Source of the DNA: a virus
Strand: one strand, 5' to 3'
Length of the DNA: 64,000 nucleotides
IMG/VR virus record: IMGVR_UViG_3300006162_000012
Location: 1-64,000 of that record
The translations under genes were made by a program, and so were the position numbers. A model generated the notes under the pieces. That model did not search any database, was not told the DNA's origin, and was given only the letters and a program-made list of their open reading frames with translations. Of this stretch, positions 62,846 to 64,000 are shown one piece after another (the first letter of the stretch is position 1; each line of letters opens with the position of its first letter).

Positions 62846-64000
62846 ATGAACCTCTCGATCCAACAACAGGCCATCGTCGACTGGACCAAGAACGGAAAAG
62901 GTTCGGCCTTCGTCGAAGCCGTCGCCGGCGCCGGGAAGACCACGACCCTCCTCGAGCTCCTCTCGGCTACGAAGGGTCCGGTCGCCTTCGCCGCCTACAA
63001 CAAGGCGATCGCCACGGAAATCAAGGAAAAGGTCGCTAAACTCGGCCTTGGCCCGCGGGTGAACGTCGGGACGTTCCATTCTTTCGGCTTCAACGCCTGG
63101 CGGAAAATCCACCCCGACGTGAAGGTGGACGCCCGGGAAAAGGAAAAAAGGACTACGGAGTTCCTCCGTCAATCCAACGCGGCGAACCTTGACGGGTTCG
63201 TGAGGAAATTGGCTTCTCTCGCCAAGCAACGAGCCCTTGGCGTCTTCGGATCGACGGCGGACCTTTCTAAGTGGTTCGAGATCGTCGACCATTTCGACCT
63301 CGCCTTCGAGATCGAAGACGAAGCCCAAATCGAGCGGGGCGTCAACCTCGCCATCCGCGTCCTCGAGCTCCACGTCCAATGGGCGGATAAGCTCATTGAC
63401 TTCGACGATATGATCTATATGCCGCTCGTCAGCGGCTGCAAGATGTGGGAAAACGACTGGGTCCTGGTCGACGAGGCCCAGGACACAAACCCGGCCCGCC
63501 GGGCGTTGGCCCGTAAAATGCTCCGCCAAGGCGGCCGGGGGGTCTTCGTCGGCGACCGGCATCAGTCCATCTACGGTTTCAGCGGCGCGGACTCGAACGC
63601 GATCGACCTCATCGTCAAAGATTTTTCCTGCAAAATCCTCCCGATGACGACGACCTACCGTTGTCCGAAGGCGGTGGTCTCTGCCGCCCAGGCTTTCGTC
63701 TCGCACATCGTCGCTGCGGATAGCGCCCCAGAAGGCGTGGTCCGGACGATCCACGCCAACGATTTGCCTACCGAATCTTTGACTGCCGCCGACGCCGTCC
63801 TCTGCCGCAACACGAAGCCCCTAGTGGAAATGGCCTATACGTTGATCCGCAAGGGCGTCGCCTGCCACGTGGAAGGCCGGGACATCGGCGCCGGCCTCCT
63901 CAAGCTGGTCGATCGGTTCAAGGCTAATTCCCTCCCGAACCTCATCGGAAAGTTGGAAGACTTCGCCGAACGCGAGTCGGAGAAATTGATCGCGAAGGGG
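62846..64000 (+). CDS. UvrD/PcrA-like superfamily 1 helicase, 3' truncated by window
   Basis: The reading frame is open from ATG 62846 to the last base (385 codons) and continues beyond the window. The SF1A motifs in order are: Q-motif (LSIQQQAIVDW), Walker A EAVAGAGKTTTLL (about 25-37), NVGTFHSFGF, Walker B LVDEAQDTNP, motif III GDRHQSIYGFSGAD and motif IV TTYRCPKAVV. It unwinds DNA 3'-5' in replication or repair. It has its own candidate promoter at 62771. Confidence 0.92.
   Translation, partial: MNLSIQQQAIVDWTKNGKGSAFVEAVAGAGKTTTLLELLSATKGPVAFAAYNKAIATEIKEKVAKLGLGPRVNVGTFHSFGFNAWRKIHPDVKVDAREKEKRTTEFLRQSNAANLDGFVRKLASLAKQRALGVFGSTADLSKWFEIVDHFDLAFEIEDEAQIERGVNLAIRVLELHVQWADKLIDFDDMIYMPLVSGCKMWENDWVLVDEAQDTNPARRALARKMLRQGGRGVFVGDRHQSIYGFSGADSNAIDLIVKDFSCKILPMTTTYRCPKAVVSAAQAFVSHIVAADSAPEGVVRTIHANDLPTESLTAADAVLCRNTKPLVEMAYTLIRKGVACHVEGRDIGAGLLKLVDRFKANSLPNLIGKLEDFAERESEKLIAKG

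Noticed and set aside
1-64000. tRNA genes and lysogeny genes (integrase, excisionase, CI-like repressor)
   Set aside because: I found no cloverleaf-like sequence with the conserved T-loop and no tyrosine or serine recombinase motif while reading; a tRNAscan run on the full sequence would settle the tRNA question.

Overview
This window is most of the genome of a large tailed double-stranded DNA phage with a contractile tail (myovirus morphology). It has a terminase/portal/MuF head module, a DUF2184-type capsid, a DUF3383-type tail sheath with DUF3277-type tube, and baseplate J and DUF2612 proteins. I see no integrase, excisionase, CI-like repressor, tRNA or CRISPR. The DNA is GC-rich. The tail-fibre N-terminus and a small secreted HDxW protein resemble families I associate with phages and prophages of Alphaproteobacteria (Hyphomicrobiales), so such a host is my inference, not a demonstrated fact.

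Layout. (1) 1-3553, plus strand: a run of very small, mostly unrecognised accessory genes, often coupled by ATGA overlaps. It contains one interrupted ORF, one candidate phage promoter (1967) and one UUCG-loop terminator (2392). (2) 3571-3683: back-to-back terminators between converging operons. (3) 3722-43849, minus strand: one ~40 kb late operon. In transcription order it carries terminase small and large subunits, portal, MuF, a ~9.6 kb block of beta-rich surface proteins, protease/scaffold, cement protein, major capsid protein, connectors, sheath, tube, frameshifted tail chaperones, tape measure, baseplate, tail fibres and lysis genes. (4) 43936-44448, minus strand: a NusG/RfaH-like factor directly upstream of the late operon, followed by an AT-rich repeat-bearing intergenic region and a PrimPol-VapE primase/helicase. 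(5) 47217-64000, plus strand: an early/middle region with a ParB-like protein, nucleotide and DNA modification enzymes, DNA polymerase A, a Cas4-like nuclease, an SNF2-like helicase and a UvrD-like helicase cut by the window end.

The most interesting part is 50.3-56.3 kb. It holds an AsnB-like class II amidotransferase, a C5-cytosine-methyltransferase homologue with altered catalytic motifs, an amino-methyltransferase (NPPY), a thymidylate-synthase-fold enzyme bearing the T4 dCMP-hydroxymethylase signature (Asp in place of the dUMP-binding Asn, and GSLHVF), a MazG-like NTP pyrophosphohydrolase and a dCMP deaminase. Together these look like a system that depletes dCTP, makes hydroxymethyl-dCMP and further decorates DNA. 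The hydroxymethylase assignment is well supported by motifs; the later chemistry is hypothesis.

Regulation. A GGGGTTTAC box recurs in six plus-strand intergenic gaps (1967, 49860, 54163, 56302, 62315, 62771) with a TATGAT-like element about 12-14 nt further on in several of them, so these genes may share a phage-specific promoter class. The single long late operon preceded by a NusG-like gene suggests processive antitermination. Three compact-genome tricks are visible: a -1 frameshift (AAATTTT) in the tail chaperone gene, an in-frame internal start that would yield a scaffold from the protease gene, and an internal start in a Lys/Ala-rich early gene.
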